Assembly (NCBI GenBank): GCA_963789825.1 | Contig: CAWBME010000003.1 | Location: 14,966-78,965 of the forward strand | DNA: 64,000 nucleotides | Origin: PFL42 sp963789825 | GTDB lineage: Bacteria > Chloroflexota > Anaerolineae > Anaerolineales > E44-bin32 | Reading direction: 5' to 3' | Shown: positions 53,440 through 62,063 of the stretch, one piece after another | Layout of the letters: each line of letters starts with the position of its first letter | Numbering within the stretch: position 1 is the first letter of the stretch | The notes under the pieces: generated by a model | What the model was told of the DNA's origin: nothing | What the model saw: only the letters and a program-made list of their open reading frames with translations | Database searches by the model: none | Translations under genes and position numbers: made by a program

Positions 53440-54057
53440 ATCGCGATATCCACCACAGCACAGTGGGCGGCCAAGCCAGCACCTGCAGGTTGACGGCGAT
53501 GGTCGCCAGAATGTAGATCAGGAAGAAGCCGGTAAAGACCACGCGGAAGCGGAAATTGCGGGTGAGCGAAGCGGTGACGCTCGAGGCGAAGGGCGGCAGG
53601 ATGATCACCGGGTAGATCGAGCCCTTCGCGGTGGGGTCTTACGGCACTCTACAGCGCCGTGTCAAAGGCATCGATCAGAGGGAGCACCGCCCCAAGCGCA
53701 AAGAAGAAGCGGAAGTTCTGGTGGTACCGAGTTTGCAGGTCGAGGCCGTCGGGAAGAGCAGTACCGCCAGGATGTAGCCAAGGATTCGGACTGAGCAGGA
53801 CGAACAGCAGCAGGAAGAACGTCCACGTCTCATGTGTGGGCCAGCGGCACAGGATCCAGGCGTTCAACAGCCGAAAGACGAACAGGGTTCAGCGCCCAGA
53901 GGTGCTGAACCCAGGTCAGACGCAAGCTGCCGCGCGATGGCATCAGACGTCCTGCGCCGCGCAGGATGTGGGCGATGCCCAGTACCAGGACGACCGAAGT
54001 GATGCCCGCAAGGGTGCCGAAGGGAGCGAGGCTTGCCCGGCTCTCCTGGGGGCTCAG
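53440..54057 (-). pseudogene. Degraded multi-span membrane protein
   Basis: Minus-strand pieces in different frames line up as one membrane protein: FGTLAGITSVVLVLGIAHIL, GSLRLTWVQHLWALN, WPTHETWTFFLLLFVLLSP, an ILGYILAVLLF piece in another frame, RYHQNFRFFFALGAVLPLID, and after a stop near 53649 FRFRVVFTGFFLIYILATIA-VNLQVL. At least three frame changes or stops in about 600 bases. Similar unnamed proteins exist in environmental bacteria, as far as I can recall. Its start would touch the stop of the DUF1684 gene (54054). More damaged than other genes here, so a real pseudogene is possible. Confidence 0.6.
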
Positions 54058-54569
54058 TGACCTTCTGTGTGGAAGACCCGCTCCCCGGCCTGGATCGGGA
54101 CTCCCAGCCGGTTCTCGGCGGGCGTGATCGGGCAGGACCAGCGCTCGTTGTAGGCGCAGTACGGGTTGTAGGCCAGGTTGAAGTCCACACGTAGCCTGCC
54201 GTCGGGCAGTTCCTCCGGCTCGAGATAGCGGCCAGCGCCGTAGGTCTCGCGCCCGGCCAGGCTATCGGCGAACGGCAGGAAGTAGCCGTACTCGTTGCGG
54301 TAGACCGTAAGGGAGGCGGCTTGCCCGTTGACGTCGAAGCGAATGCGGCCATAGCGTTCGTAGGCCTGCACGTCGCCCGTAGTGGTCTGCATCTGGACGG
54401 CTTCCGGATCGGGATAGCGCTCGAGGGGAATCTCGAACGTCAGCGCTGGGTCCGCATCGAAGTAGCGCAGCCCCTCGAACGAACGCTTCTGATCGGGGGT
54501 CAGCGGGCTGTCGGGGCTAAGGCGGAAGAAGGCGTCCTTCTCGCGACGGAAGCGCTCCAGGTCATCCAT
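54054..54569 (-). CDS. DUF1684 family protein
   Basis: 171 residues from ATG 54569 (GGGAGGT upstream). MDDLERFRREKDAFFRLSPD, LTPDQKRSFEGLRYFDADPA, VYRNEYGYFLPFADSLAGRE, TYGAGRYLEPEE, DFNLAYNPYCAYNERWSCPI and TPAENRLGVPIQAGE are the conserved DUF1684 blocks, including the NPYCAYN..WSCP cysteines. A small beta-rich protein of unknown function, often of use in taxonomy only. Divergent from the ATP-grasp-like gene. Confidence 0.92.
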   Translation of the reverse strand: MDDLERFRREKDAFFRLSPDSPLTPDQKRSFEGLRYFDADPALTFEIPLERYPDPEAVQMQTTTGDVQAYERYGRIRFDVNGQAASLTVYRNEYGYFLPFADSLAGRETYGAGRYLEPEELPDGRLRVDFNLAYNPYCAYNERWSCPITPAENRLGVPIQAGERVFHTEGH

Positions 54570-54643
54570 ACCGCTACCTCCCACGCTGACATGCTTATAA
54601 CATGGTCGCTGCCCCGCCTTCGCCGGGGCAGGATGTCACCGTG

Positions 54644-55549
54644 ATGGATCGCCGGGCAGCCGACCTGCTGGTGGCCTACGACTGGCCGTATGACGAGCCG
54701 TTCCTGGATCGGCTGGAACAGGCGCTTCGCGCTGCCGGCCGGTCGTTGGTCACGGTGAACCCTCGTTCGCTGGCCGACACGTTCGAACGGCTGCGGCGGG
54801 GTGACCTGACGGCACGGGTCTTCCTAGGATCGGGCGGCAGACACCGACCCGGCCTTCGAGCCGCTGGAAGCGTGGGCGGAAGCGAATGTCGGCTTGCTCC
54901 TCAATCCTGCGTTGGATCGCCGCCGCGTCTGGAAGAAATCCAATGTCCACTGGGAGTTCATCCGCGCCGGGCTGCAATACGCCGTACACAATCGCCGTCC
55001 CTGCCTGGAGCCGCAGCCCGTACTGGATCCGCTGCCCGACCTCACGCCTTTGGGCCCCGCCTTCGCCATCAAGCCGGACCTCGGAGGCGGCGGTTGGGGC
55101 GTGACCCTCGGTGCGCGCTCCTGGGACCAGGCGGAGCAGGCGCGGCGCGACATGCCCGACGATGCTCTGTTGCTGCAGGAACTGGTGGAACCGAAGGTCG
55201 TCGACGGCCGGAGGGCATGGTTCCGGGTGTTCTCTGTCTGCGCAACGGTTGTGCCGCGCGGTGGGATGACCGGACACGTCACTTCGAAGAATGGGTCGAC
55301 GCGGGAGCCCGGCGGCGATGGAATCTGGAAGCCCTGTGGGACGTGGTTCAGATTGCGTCCGGGATCGCCCGCCTGCAGGTCTTCTCCACCGAGGTGGCGC
55401 GCCTGGCCGACGGCCGTTGGATCGTTGTGGACTACGTCAACGACCCGATCGACCTGCGCCTGAGGTCGCATGCGCGCGAGGGGATGCCGGTCGAGGTCGC
55501 GGATCACCTGGCGGAAGCCATTGCGCGCTGTGTCGCCCAGCAGGCGTAG
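54644..55549 (+). CDS. ATP-grasp-like ligase, two frameshifts
   Basis: About 300 residues. DLLVAYDWPYDEPFLDRLEQ begins; near 54830 coding sense shifts to ADTDPAFEPLEAW-type text and VGLLLNPALDRRRVWKKSNV, HWEFIRAGLQYAVHNRRPCL, FAIKPDLGGGGWGVTLG (ATP-binding Lys and Gly-rich loop), LLLQELVEPKVVDGRRAWFR, VFSVCATVVPRGGMTGHVTS. It shifts back near 55285 to HFEEWVDAG and VDYVNDPIDLRLRS. The final VDYVND provides metal-binding residues as in ATP-grasp enzymes. Likely an amide- or peptide-forming ligase; substrate unknown. An in-frame ATG at 54602 is an alternative start. Confidence 0.7.
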   Translation: MDRRAADLLVAYDWPYDEPFLDRLEQALRAAGRSLVTVNPRSLADTFERLRRGDLTARVFLGSGGRHRPGLRAAGSVGGSECRLAPQSCVGSPPRLEEIQCPLGVHPRRAAIRRTQSPSLPGAAARTGSAARPHAFGPRLRHQAGPRRRRLGRDPRCALLGPGGAGAARHARRCSVAAGTGGTEGRRRPEGMVPGVLCLRNGCAARWDDRTRHFEEWVDAGARRRWNLEALWDVVQIASGIARLQVFSTEVARLADGRWIVVDYVNDPIDLRLRSHAREGMPVEVADHLAEAIARCVAQQA

Positions 55550-55722
55550 ACGACGGCGAAAGTCGGGTTGAACCCCTCACGCTGGCGCCCGGCGGGGCGA
55601 AGTCTCGCGCCGGGCGTGGCCGCAAGTCCCCGGCAGGGCCGGTTGGCAGGAGACACGAACGCCGAACCTGATCGGCGGCCGAGGCTGTCGGGCATAAAGC
55701 GACAAATGGGACCAAGATAGCC

Positions 55723-55751
55723 TTGACAATCTTCCGCTGATGCTTGATAGT
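55723..55751 (+). promoter_or_regulatory. Promoter of the lipoprotein gene at 55789
   Basis: TTGACA (55723-55728) with a 17-base spacer and GATAGT (55746-55751). Perfect -35 and moderate -10. Leader about 30 bases carrying GAGGAGG. Confidence 0.6.
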
Positions 55752-55788
55752 GCGCCCATGGATCGTGTGGGCATTGAGGAGGCTGAGC

Positions 55789-56388
55789 ATGTTCGGCGGA
55801 AGTGCATGGATGCGTTTGACCCTGGCCTGCGGGCTGGCAGCCATCGTGCTGTCCGGCTGCAATCTGTCAGAACCCGAAGTCACGGGCACCCTTCCCCTGT
55901 ATGAGCCCGACCTGCAAGCGGGTTCGTCCATGGATCCTTGCCTGGAGGGCCACTGGACGATGATCACGATGGACCTGGATATCTTCGTGGCCACGCTCGT
56001 CCCGGTGCCGAACTTGCGCGTGTCCGATGGCTCGCTGTTCCTCAACATGTCGGAGGGAGCGTACGAATACGGCTCGGATCGCTTCGTCCTGCATATCGAC
56101 ATGGCTCCCGACCAGTATCTGGAAGGAGCCGCGGTGTTCCTGACGACGGGCGGGTATTCCTCGGATGGCGGAAGCCTGCTGCTGGTCAACAACGGAACCC
56201 AGAAACAAGTCACCGAGTGGAAGGCGTTCAAGCAAGGCCGGAGCTACGTTGCGCCGGGAGGCACGCCAGAGTTCACCCTGATCCCGTCCGGCCCCCTGGA
56301 CTACACCTGTGGCCCGGAGGAGCTGGTGCTGTACATGCGCGGACCCACCGGCGGCATACCGATGATCTTCAAGCGCTCGCCGATGTAG
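55789..56388 (+). CDS. Lipoprotein of unknown function
   Basis: 199 residues, ATG 55789 behind GAGGAGG. Signal peptide and lipobox LSGC (MRLTLACGLAAIVLSGCNLS). The mature part is beta-rich: CLEGHWTMITMDLDIFVATL, LFLNMSEGAYEYGSDRFVLH and LLLVNNGTQKQVTEW. It ends with LDYTCGPEELVLYMRGPTGG. The CLEGxW opening and paired Cys suggest a lipocalin- or META-like barrel with one disulfide. Surface protein; function unknown. Terminated by the hairpin at 56497-56523. Confidence 0.75.
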   Translation: MFGGSAWMRLTLACGLAAIVLSGCNLSEPEVTGTLPLYEPDLQAGSSMDPCLEGHWTMITMDLDIFVATLVPVPNLRVSDGSLFLNMSEGAYEYGSDRFVLHIDMAPDQYLEGAAVFLTTGGYSSDGGSLLLVNNGTQKQVTEWKAFKQGRSYVAPGGTPEFTLIPSGPLDYTCGPEELVLYMRGPTGGIPMIFKRSPM

Positions 56389-56496
56389 GCCGCGAATATC
56401 CACAACCCAGGTTCATGCTCCGGGGTGTGAGGGCGGGGCGGGGACCTTCCCGGGCGCCCCGATCGACGTAGGTAGTCGCGGGCGAGAATGGATCGA

Positions 56497-56523
56497 AACG
56501 CACCGCGCCGAGCGCGGTGCGTT
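56497..56523. terminator. Bidirectional hairpin terminator
   Basis: Perfect 12-bp stem (56497-56508 with 56512-56523, loop CGA; arm AACGCACCGCGC), followed on the plus strand by CGCTTCTT. Lies between the convergent lipoprotein and uppS-like genes. Confidence 0.85.
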
Positions 56524-56561
56524 CGCTTCTTGGGCCGATCGAAAGGCCTTGTGCGTGGAGA

Positions 56562-57279
56562 CTACGAGACCCGCGTCCAGGTGGTCCCGGCGGGTGAATC
56601 CTGCAGGCTGATGCCCAGGGCGCTCAATCCGCCGCGCGCCTGGTCGGACAGTTGCCACTGCTTGGCGTTGCGCAAAGCCCGGCGCAGCTCCAGGAGCAGG
56701 TCGATCAGCGCCTCCGGCGCCGGGTCGGCGGGCCATGCCTTCGGCGGATTGAGCCGCCAGCGCAGGAGCCGCGCCAGGCGCCGATGGGAGCGTCGGCGGC
56801 CGGCGGCGCGGCGGCCGCACGATCTCTGCCCGCCCGCCGTAATTGAAGGCGACATTGAGATGAAGACGGTCGTTGCGCGCCGTGCGTCGCACGGCCCGCT
56901 CGACCCGCAGACGGCTCGCCGGCGCCAGCCCTTCGAGGGTGCCCAGGTGGCGCAGGCGCACTCCGTTTCGATCCAACCCATTCAGCTCACGCTCGAGATA
57001 GTGATCGATCAGGCCGAGCAGCCCGCGTACCTCCTCTGGCGGGCGGTTCCAGTTCTCTGTGGAGAAGGCGTACAGCGTCAGGTGGCGGATGCCGGCTTCG
57101 ACACTGGCTTCCACCACGCTGCGCACATTCTCGACTCCGGCGCGGTGCCCGGCTGCGCGCGGCAGGCCGCGGGCGAGCGCCCAGCGGCCATTGCCGTCCA
57201 TGATGATGCCGACATGCCTGGCTGTTCCCTCGCAAGGGGATGCCAGTGAAGGCAGGGCTTCCGATGTGGTGCGCGTCAT
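56562..57279 (-). CDS. uppS: Truncated undecaprenyl diphosphate synthase joined to a CysS C-terminal-like tail
   Basis: ATG 57279 (overlapping the upstream TGA) gives HVGIIMDGNGRWALARGLPR (catalytic Asp, P-loop-like GNGRWA), GHRAGVENVRSVVEASVEAG, LTLYAFSTENWNRPPEEVRG, and LNVAFNYGGRAEIV, all in order for UppS. After that, where RxSGexRxSNFLLWQ and the remaining about 90 residues should follow, the sequence changes. A frame change near 56840 leads to PEALIDLLLELRRALRNAKQ-WQLSDQARGGLSALGISLQD ending TTWTRVS, which matches the cysteinyl-tRNA synthetase C-terminal domain. Without the SGE..SNF region UppS should be inactive. A deletion, fusion or misassembly is possible. Confidence 0.7.
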
Positions 57280-58064
57280 CGCTCTTCTCCTTCCCGGGTT
57301 GAACCGGTCTGAGCCGAGGGGGATTGCGCAGCCGTCTGCAAGGCCGGGAGGCGAGCGGGGCCGACAATCCTCCAACCCAACGCGGCCAGCGGCAAGGCCA
57401 TCAGGCCCAGCGCCGCCAGGAACTGCGGCCAGAGAAACCGCTCCGGCAGCACGCCCAGCACGGCCGGGATCCCGTGCGGCACGGCCTGCGCTGCGTCCCA
57501 GATGAACACGCCGACGGCGAAGAGTGCGCCGCAGGCGGCGCCGACCCAGAGCGAGGGTGGGATCGTGCTCACACTGCCGTCGAAGGTGGGGTGCGTAAGC
57601 AGCGCACCCAGGGTGATCATCAGCAGCGAGATCAGCACCGGCGCCAGGACCGGTCCCCACCACGGAAGAGGCAGCAGGAACAGAATGTCCCAGTCGAGTA
57701 TGGAGGCGGGCCAGCCGCCCATCCAATGCAGGAACAGGTAGTAGCCGAGATCCCATAAACCGAAGGCGATCAGGAAGAACCCGAAGCGGGATTGCCGGTC
57801 CCGGCCGGCAAGGCCGGCCACGGCAGCCAGCATCAGGAGCGTGGCGATCTCGCGCGCCAGTTCGATCGGGCCGAGCGTGGGGAGCGACGGCAGCGGATCG
57901 GGCTGGTAGGGTTGAACTCGATCGGCGGGGATACGCAGGTACATCACTGCGGCCGCCTCCACCCAGGCCATCGCCAGGGCGAAAAGCGCTACGAGCAGCC
58001 ATCGTCGGAATGGGGTCACACCGCCTCCTGCCGCAGCGGTCTGAAGCCGCCGGGTTGCGTCCAT
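57276..58064 (-). CDS. Multi-span membrane protein of unknown function
   Basis: 262 residues. FRRWLLVALFALAMAWVEAA, VMYLRIPADRV, ELAREIATLLMLAAVAGLAG, FGFFLIAFGLWDLGYYLFLH, DWDILFLLPLPWWGPVLAPV, and more helices to about residue 235. The AWVEAAAVMYLR and LWDLGYYLFLHW motifs are conserved-looking signatures of an unnamed family seen in environmental bacteria. Overlaps the uppS start by 4 bases, so coupled. Confidence 0.75.
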   Translation of the reverse strand: MDATRRLQTAAAGGGVTPFRRWLLVALFALAMAWVEAAAVMYLRIPADRVQPYQPDPLPSLPTLGPIELAREIATLLMLAAVAGLAGRDRQSRFGFFLIAFGLWDLGYYLFLHWMGGWPASILDWDILFLLPLPWWGPVLAPVLISLLMITLGALLTHPTFDGSVSTIPPSLWVGAACGALFAVGVFIWDAAQAVPHGIPAVLGVLPERFLWPQFLAALGLMALPLAALGWRIVGPARLPALQTAAQSPSAQTGSTREGEER

Positions 58065-58245
58065 GGTCTCCGGCCGGGACTCTCAGGAGCTATCGCAGGG
58101 CTATCAGGCGGCGGGGCCGCCTCGTCGGCGTGGTTGCGAGGATGCTTCTCGCACAATCCACGCATTCGGGCGGCCCATGGGCGCTGAGGGGGATCGCAAG
58201 GCGAGAACTAGGTGGTGGGAGCGTGCAGAAAGCCAGTCGCGGGGG

Positions 58246-59391
58246 TCAGACCCGTCGTTCCCAGACCGGGCCATCCGGCGTGTCGCGCACCTCGATGCCG
58301 AGTGCGACCAGGTCGTCCCGCACGCGATCCGAGGCGGACCACTGCTTGGCTTCCCGCAGCAGTTGCCGGGCCAAGACCAGCAGGTCGATCAATCGGGCCG
58401 GGTCTACCGTCGGGGTGACCATGCGCTCGGCCTGCTCGGCAGCCATGCGCAGGACGGAGGCCTGGTCAGGAGGGGACGCCTCGGCCAGTGTGCGCAATCC
58501 TGCGGCCAGGTCCCCGGAGGCGATCTGGGAGGCCGCCTGCACGTCGGGCGGAGGTTGCTGGGAGTTGGCTCGCAGGTCCGTGGGCGGTGCAACGTCGGTT
58601 TGAGCGGCGGCGAGGCCCATCAGGCTTCGGGTGGCAAAGCTGCTCCCGGCGGCGTGCACCGTGGCGGCCTCTCCCTGAAGAACGGTGACGCCGCCGCGGC
58701 CGTGCACCTGGGCCTGGCCGGCATCGAGATCGAAGACGCAGGCCGTGTGTTCGTCCACGCCAAGAACGCTCGTCCCGGCCGGGAGGAGGCGCCGCAATTG
58801 GGCGAAGCGCTCCATGCCCATGAAACACGCCCGAGTGTCGTGCGACCCGCCCTCGGCGTTGTCCCAGTGCGGGACGATCGCCAGGTCCAACCCGAGGTCG
58901 CCGAGCACATCCAGGCCGGCGATCCAGTGCAGCGGCTCACCCACCTTGTAGATCTCGTAGACCGGGAGAGCGTGTCGGCCGAGAGCGATGGCGGCCGAGG
59001 AAGCGAAGACCAGCGTGGCGCCGGCGTGCCAGCGTTCGACCACAGCGGCGAAGAGCGCAGAACCGCGCCAGTGACGGATGGCGTACGAGGGGCTGCCCGG
59101 GCCGGCGATCAAGTAGTCGGCGCGGCGGATGATCTCGAGCGCGGCGCCCATCGACGCCGCCGGCTCGTCGGAGCTGCGATAGGAGGCGAGGCGGAGCTCC
59201 ACGCCCAGCCGTCGCGCGAAGTAGTCGGTGAAGCGCTCGTGGATCGTGGCCAGGCCCAGTTCGAAGCCGGCCGGCGTGTCGAGCAAGGCCGCCTGCGCCT
59301 CGGGGCCGAGGTCCCTCAGCAGCCGCCGGTGCAGGCCGACCATGCCCGGCGCGACCTCGCCCGAGCCGATCAGCACCAGTTTCCCTGTCAC
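58246..59391 (-). CDS. Peptidase S51/cyanophycinase-like protein fused to a CysS C-terminal-like domain
   Basis: 381 residues, intact. N-terminal domain: GKLVLIGSGEVAPGMVGLHR, ADYLIAGPGSPSYAIRHWRG, LVFASSAAIALGRHALPVYE (Ser of the S51 nucleophile elbow position, but with SSAAIA rather than the usual SAGA), WDNAEGGSHDTRACFMGMER and GVDEHTACVFDLDAGQAQVH. After a Pro/Gln/Ala linker (about 275-330) the C-terminus PARLIDLLVLARQLLREAKQ-WSASDRVRDDLVALGIEVRD-TPDGPVWERR is a cysteinyl-tRNA synthetase C-terminal-like domain with the KQW..SDRxRDxL pattern. A real fusion, since frame is unbroken. Role unknown. Confidence 0.8.
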   Translation of the reverse strand: MTGKLVLIGSGEVAPGMVGLHRRLLRDLGPEAQAALLDTPAGFELGLATIHERFTDYFARRLGVELRLASYRSSDEPAASMGAALEIIRRADYLIAGPGSPSYAIRHWRGSALFAAVVERWHAGATLVFASSAAIALGRHALPVYEIYKVGEPLHWIAGLDVLGDLGLDLAIVPHWDNAEGGSHDTRACFMGMERFAQLRRLLPAGTSVLGVDEHTACVFDLDAGQAQVHGRGGVTVLQGEAATVHAAGSSFATRSLMGLAAAQTDVAPPTDLRANSQQPPPDVQAASQIASGDLAAGLRTLAEASPPDQASVLRMAAEQAERMVTPTVDPARLIDLLVLARQLLREAKQWSASDRVRDDLVALGIEVRDTPDGPVWERRV

Positions 59392-59524
59392 CGCCCCTCC
59401 ACGCTGCCGGGAGTATACCGTAGCCGCCTCGGCGATCGGAGCGCTGACTTCGGTCTAACTGCCCGTTAACCTTCCTCTAGCGGCGGGGGGGTACGATAGC
59501 ACGAGATTGTATGTGAGGTGGTCC

Positions 59525-61411
59525 ATGTCGAAGATCATTGGGATTGATCTGGGTACGACCAACAGCGTCGTGGCGGTGATGGAGGGCGGCGAGCCCACCG
59601 TGATCACGACGGCCGAAGGCGGGCGGCTGTGCCCGTCGGTAGTGGCGTTCACCAAGAACGGGGAACGGCTGGTGGGCCAGACGGCCAAGCGCCAGGCGGT
59701 GGTCAACTCCGAAAACACGGTGTACTCGATCAAGCGCTTCATGGGCCGACGATTGGATGAGGTCCAGCAGGAGCGCGGCATGGTGTCGTATGAGGTGGTG
59801 GCCGGGCCGAGCGGCGATGCACGCGTCAACATCCCCATCAACAGCCGGGAATACAGCCCGCAGGAGATCTCGGCCATGGTGCTGGGCAAGCTGAAGGCCG
59901 ATGCCGAGGCCCACCTGGGCGAGGCGGTGACCAAGGCGGTCATCACGGTCCCGGCGTACTTCAACGACTCGCAGCGCCAGGCGACCAAGGATGCCGGCAA
60001 GATCGCCGGCCTCGAAGTCATGCGCATCATCAATGAGCCGACGGCGGCGGCGCTGGCCTACGGCTTGGACAAGAAGGAGAACGAGACCATCCTGGTGTTC
60101 GATCTGGGCGGCGGCACCTTCGACGTCAGCCTGCTCGAGGTCGGCGACGGCGTGGTCGAGGTCAAAGCGACCAACGGCGATACGCACTTGGGTGGCGACG
60201 ACTGGGATCAGGCGATCCTGACCTGGGTGGCCGAGGAGTTCAAGCGCGAGCAAGGCATCGACCTGCGCGGCGACCGCCAGGCGCTGCAGCGGCTGCGCGA
60301 GGCGGCCGAGAAGGGCAAGATCGAACTCTCCACGGTCTCGGAGACCGAGATCAACCTGCCGTTCGTCACCGCCGATGCCAGCGGGCCGAAGCACCTGCAG
60401 GTGAAGCTCACCCGGGCGAAGTTCGAGCAACTGACCGAAAGTCTGGTGCAGCGCGTGCGCGGCCCGTTCGATGCCGTGCTGCGCGATGGCGGCGTGAAGA
60501 CCGGCCAGATCCACGAAGTGGTGCTGGTCGGCGGCGCCACGCGCATGCCGATGATCCAGGAGTTGGTCCGCTCGCTAACCGGGAAGGAACCGCACAAGGG
60601 GGTCAACCCGGACGAGGTGGTGGCGGTGGGTGCTGCCATCCAGGGCGGCGTGCTGGCCGGCGACGTCAAGGATGTTCTGCTGCTCGACGTCACTCCACTC
60701 TCGCTGGGGGTTGAGACCCTGGGCAATGTGATGACCCGGCTGATCGAGCGCAACACGACGATCCCGGTCAAGAAGTCAGAAGTCTTCTCAACCGCCGAGA
60801 ACAGTCAAACGGCGGTGGATATCCACGTGCTTCAGGGCGAACGGCCGATGGCAACCGACAACATGACCCTCGGCCGGTTCCGTCTGGAAGGGATCCCGCC
60901 GGCGCCTCGCGGGGTGCCGCAGATCGAGGTCACGTTCGACATCGACGCCAACGGCATCATCAACGTCAAGGCCACGGACCGCGCCACCGGGCGCGAGCAG
61001 AAGGTGACCATCACCGCCTCGACCAACCTGAGCAAGGACGACGTTGAGCGCATGGTGCAGGAAGCCAAGCGCAACGAGGCCTCCGACCGCAAGTTCCGCG
61101 AGCTGGCGGAGGCGCGCAACCAGGGCGACAGCCTGGCCTATCAGGCGGAGAAGTCCCTGGCCGATCTGGGCGACAAAGTGCCGGCAAGCGATCGACAGCG
61201 CATCGAGCAGACGATCGTTGAATTGCGTGAGGCCTTGAAGGGCGACGACCAGGGGCGTATCAAGAGCCTGACCGAGCAGCTGCAGCAGGCGTCGTATGCG
61301 CTCAGCCAGCAGATGTATGCTCAGCAGCCGCCGCAACCGGAAGCACCGGGCGGCGGGCAGGGCGGAGCGGCCGGTGAAGACGTGGTCGAGGGCGAATTCC
61401 GCGAGGCCTAA
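59525..61411 (+). CDS. dnaK: Hsp70 chaperone DnaK
   Basis: ATP-dependent protein-folding chaperone. 628 residues, intact. MSKIIGIDLGTTNSVVAVME, phosphate loop IVGIPAYFNDSQRQATKDAG-type block, INEPTAAALAYGLDKKENET, VFDLGGGTFDVSLLEVGDGV, VLVGGATRMPMIQELVRSLT, DVTPLSLGVETLGNVMTRLI, ERNTTIPVKKSEVFSTAENS and EVTFDIDANGIINVKATDRA. Acidic tail GEDVVEGEFREA. It stands alone here, without grpE or dnaJ next to it, and no CIRCE element is visible upstream. A second dnaK with partners may exist elsewhere. Confidence 0.98.
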   Translation: MSKIIGIDLGTTNSVVAVMEGGEPTVITTAEGGRLCPSVVAFTKNGERLVGQTAKRQAVVNSENTVYSIKRFMGRRLDEVQQERGMVSYEVVAGPSGDARVNIPINSREYSPQEISAMVLGKLKADAEAHLGEAVTKAVITVPAYFNDSQRQATKDAGKIAGLEVMRIINEPTAAALAYGLDKKENETILVFDLGGGTFDVSLLEVGDGVVEVKATNGDTHLGGDDWDQAILTWVAEEFKREQGIDLRGDRQALQRLREAAEKGKIELSTVSETEINLPFVTADASGPKHLQVKLTRAKFEQLTESLVQRVRGPFDAVLRDGGVKTGQIHEVVLVGGATRMPMIQELVRSLTGKEPHKGVNPDEVVAVGAAIQGGVLAGDVKDVLLLDVTPLSLGVETLGNVMTRLIERNTTIPVKKSEVFSTAENSQTAVDIHVLQGERPMATDNMTLGRFRLEGIPPAPRGVPQIEVTFDIDANGIINVKATDRATGREQKVTITASTNLSKDDVERMVQEAKRNEASDRKFRELAEARNQGDSLAYQAEKSLADLGDKVPASDRQRIEQTIVELREALKGDDQGRIKSLTEQLQQASYALSQQMYAQQPPQPEAPGGGQGGAAGEDVVEGEFREA

Positions 61412-61440
61412 ACCACATCTCCAGCAACGGAGCAAATCGC

Positions 61441-61469
61441 ACCGGGCCGGCCCATGGGGCCGGCCCGGT
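61441..61469 (+). terminator. Strong GC hairpin terminator of dnaK
   Basis: Perfect 13-bp stem (61441-61453 with 61457-61469, loop ATG), 30 bases after the dnaK stop. Arm ACCGGGCCGGCCC. Few T residues follow. Confidence 0.8.
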
Positions 61470-61537
61470 GGTTCTCGCCACTTGGCCGGGTCGATGCCGG
61501 CCTTGCGGGCATGGGCGACGTGCAGCCCTCGGATCGA

Positions 61538-61909
<372 letters not shown>

Positions 61910-62063
61910 CGCTTTCTCCTCCTTCTGCACGCTCGGGTATCGGCCTTGATCCAACCTGGAGGCCGCCTGCGAGCCGTGTCGACGCCATCCGGCGGCAGGC
62001 TCGCTTTCAGCGTGTCATCCAGCGGCAGAGCGCCCACGGCTCGGCGGCACACGCCATCCGTGG

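Noticed and set aside
59412..59524. CIRCE or other HrcA element upstream of dnaK
   Set aside because: No TTAGCACTC-N9-GAGTGCTAA match; only a GTTAAC and a TAGCAC fragment are seen.
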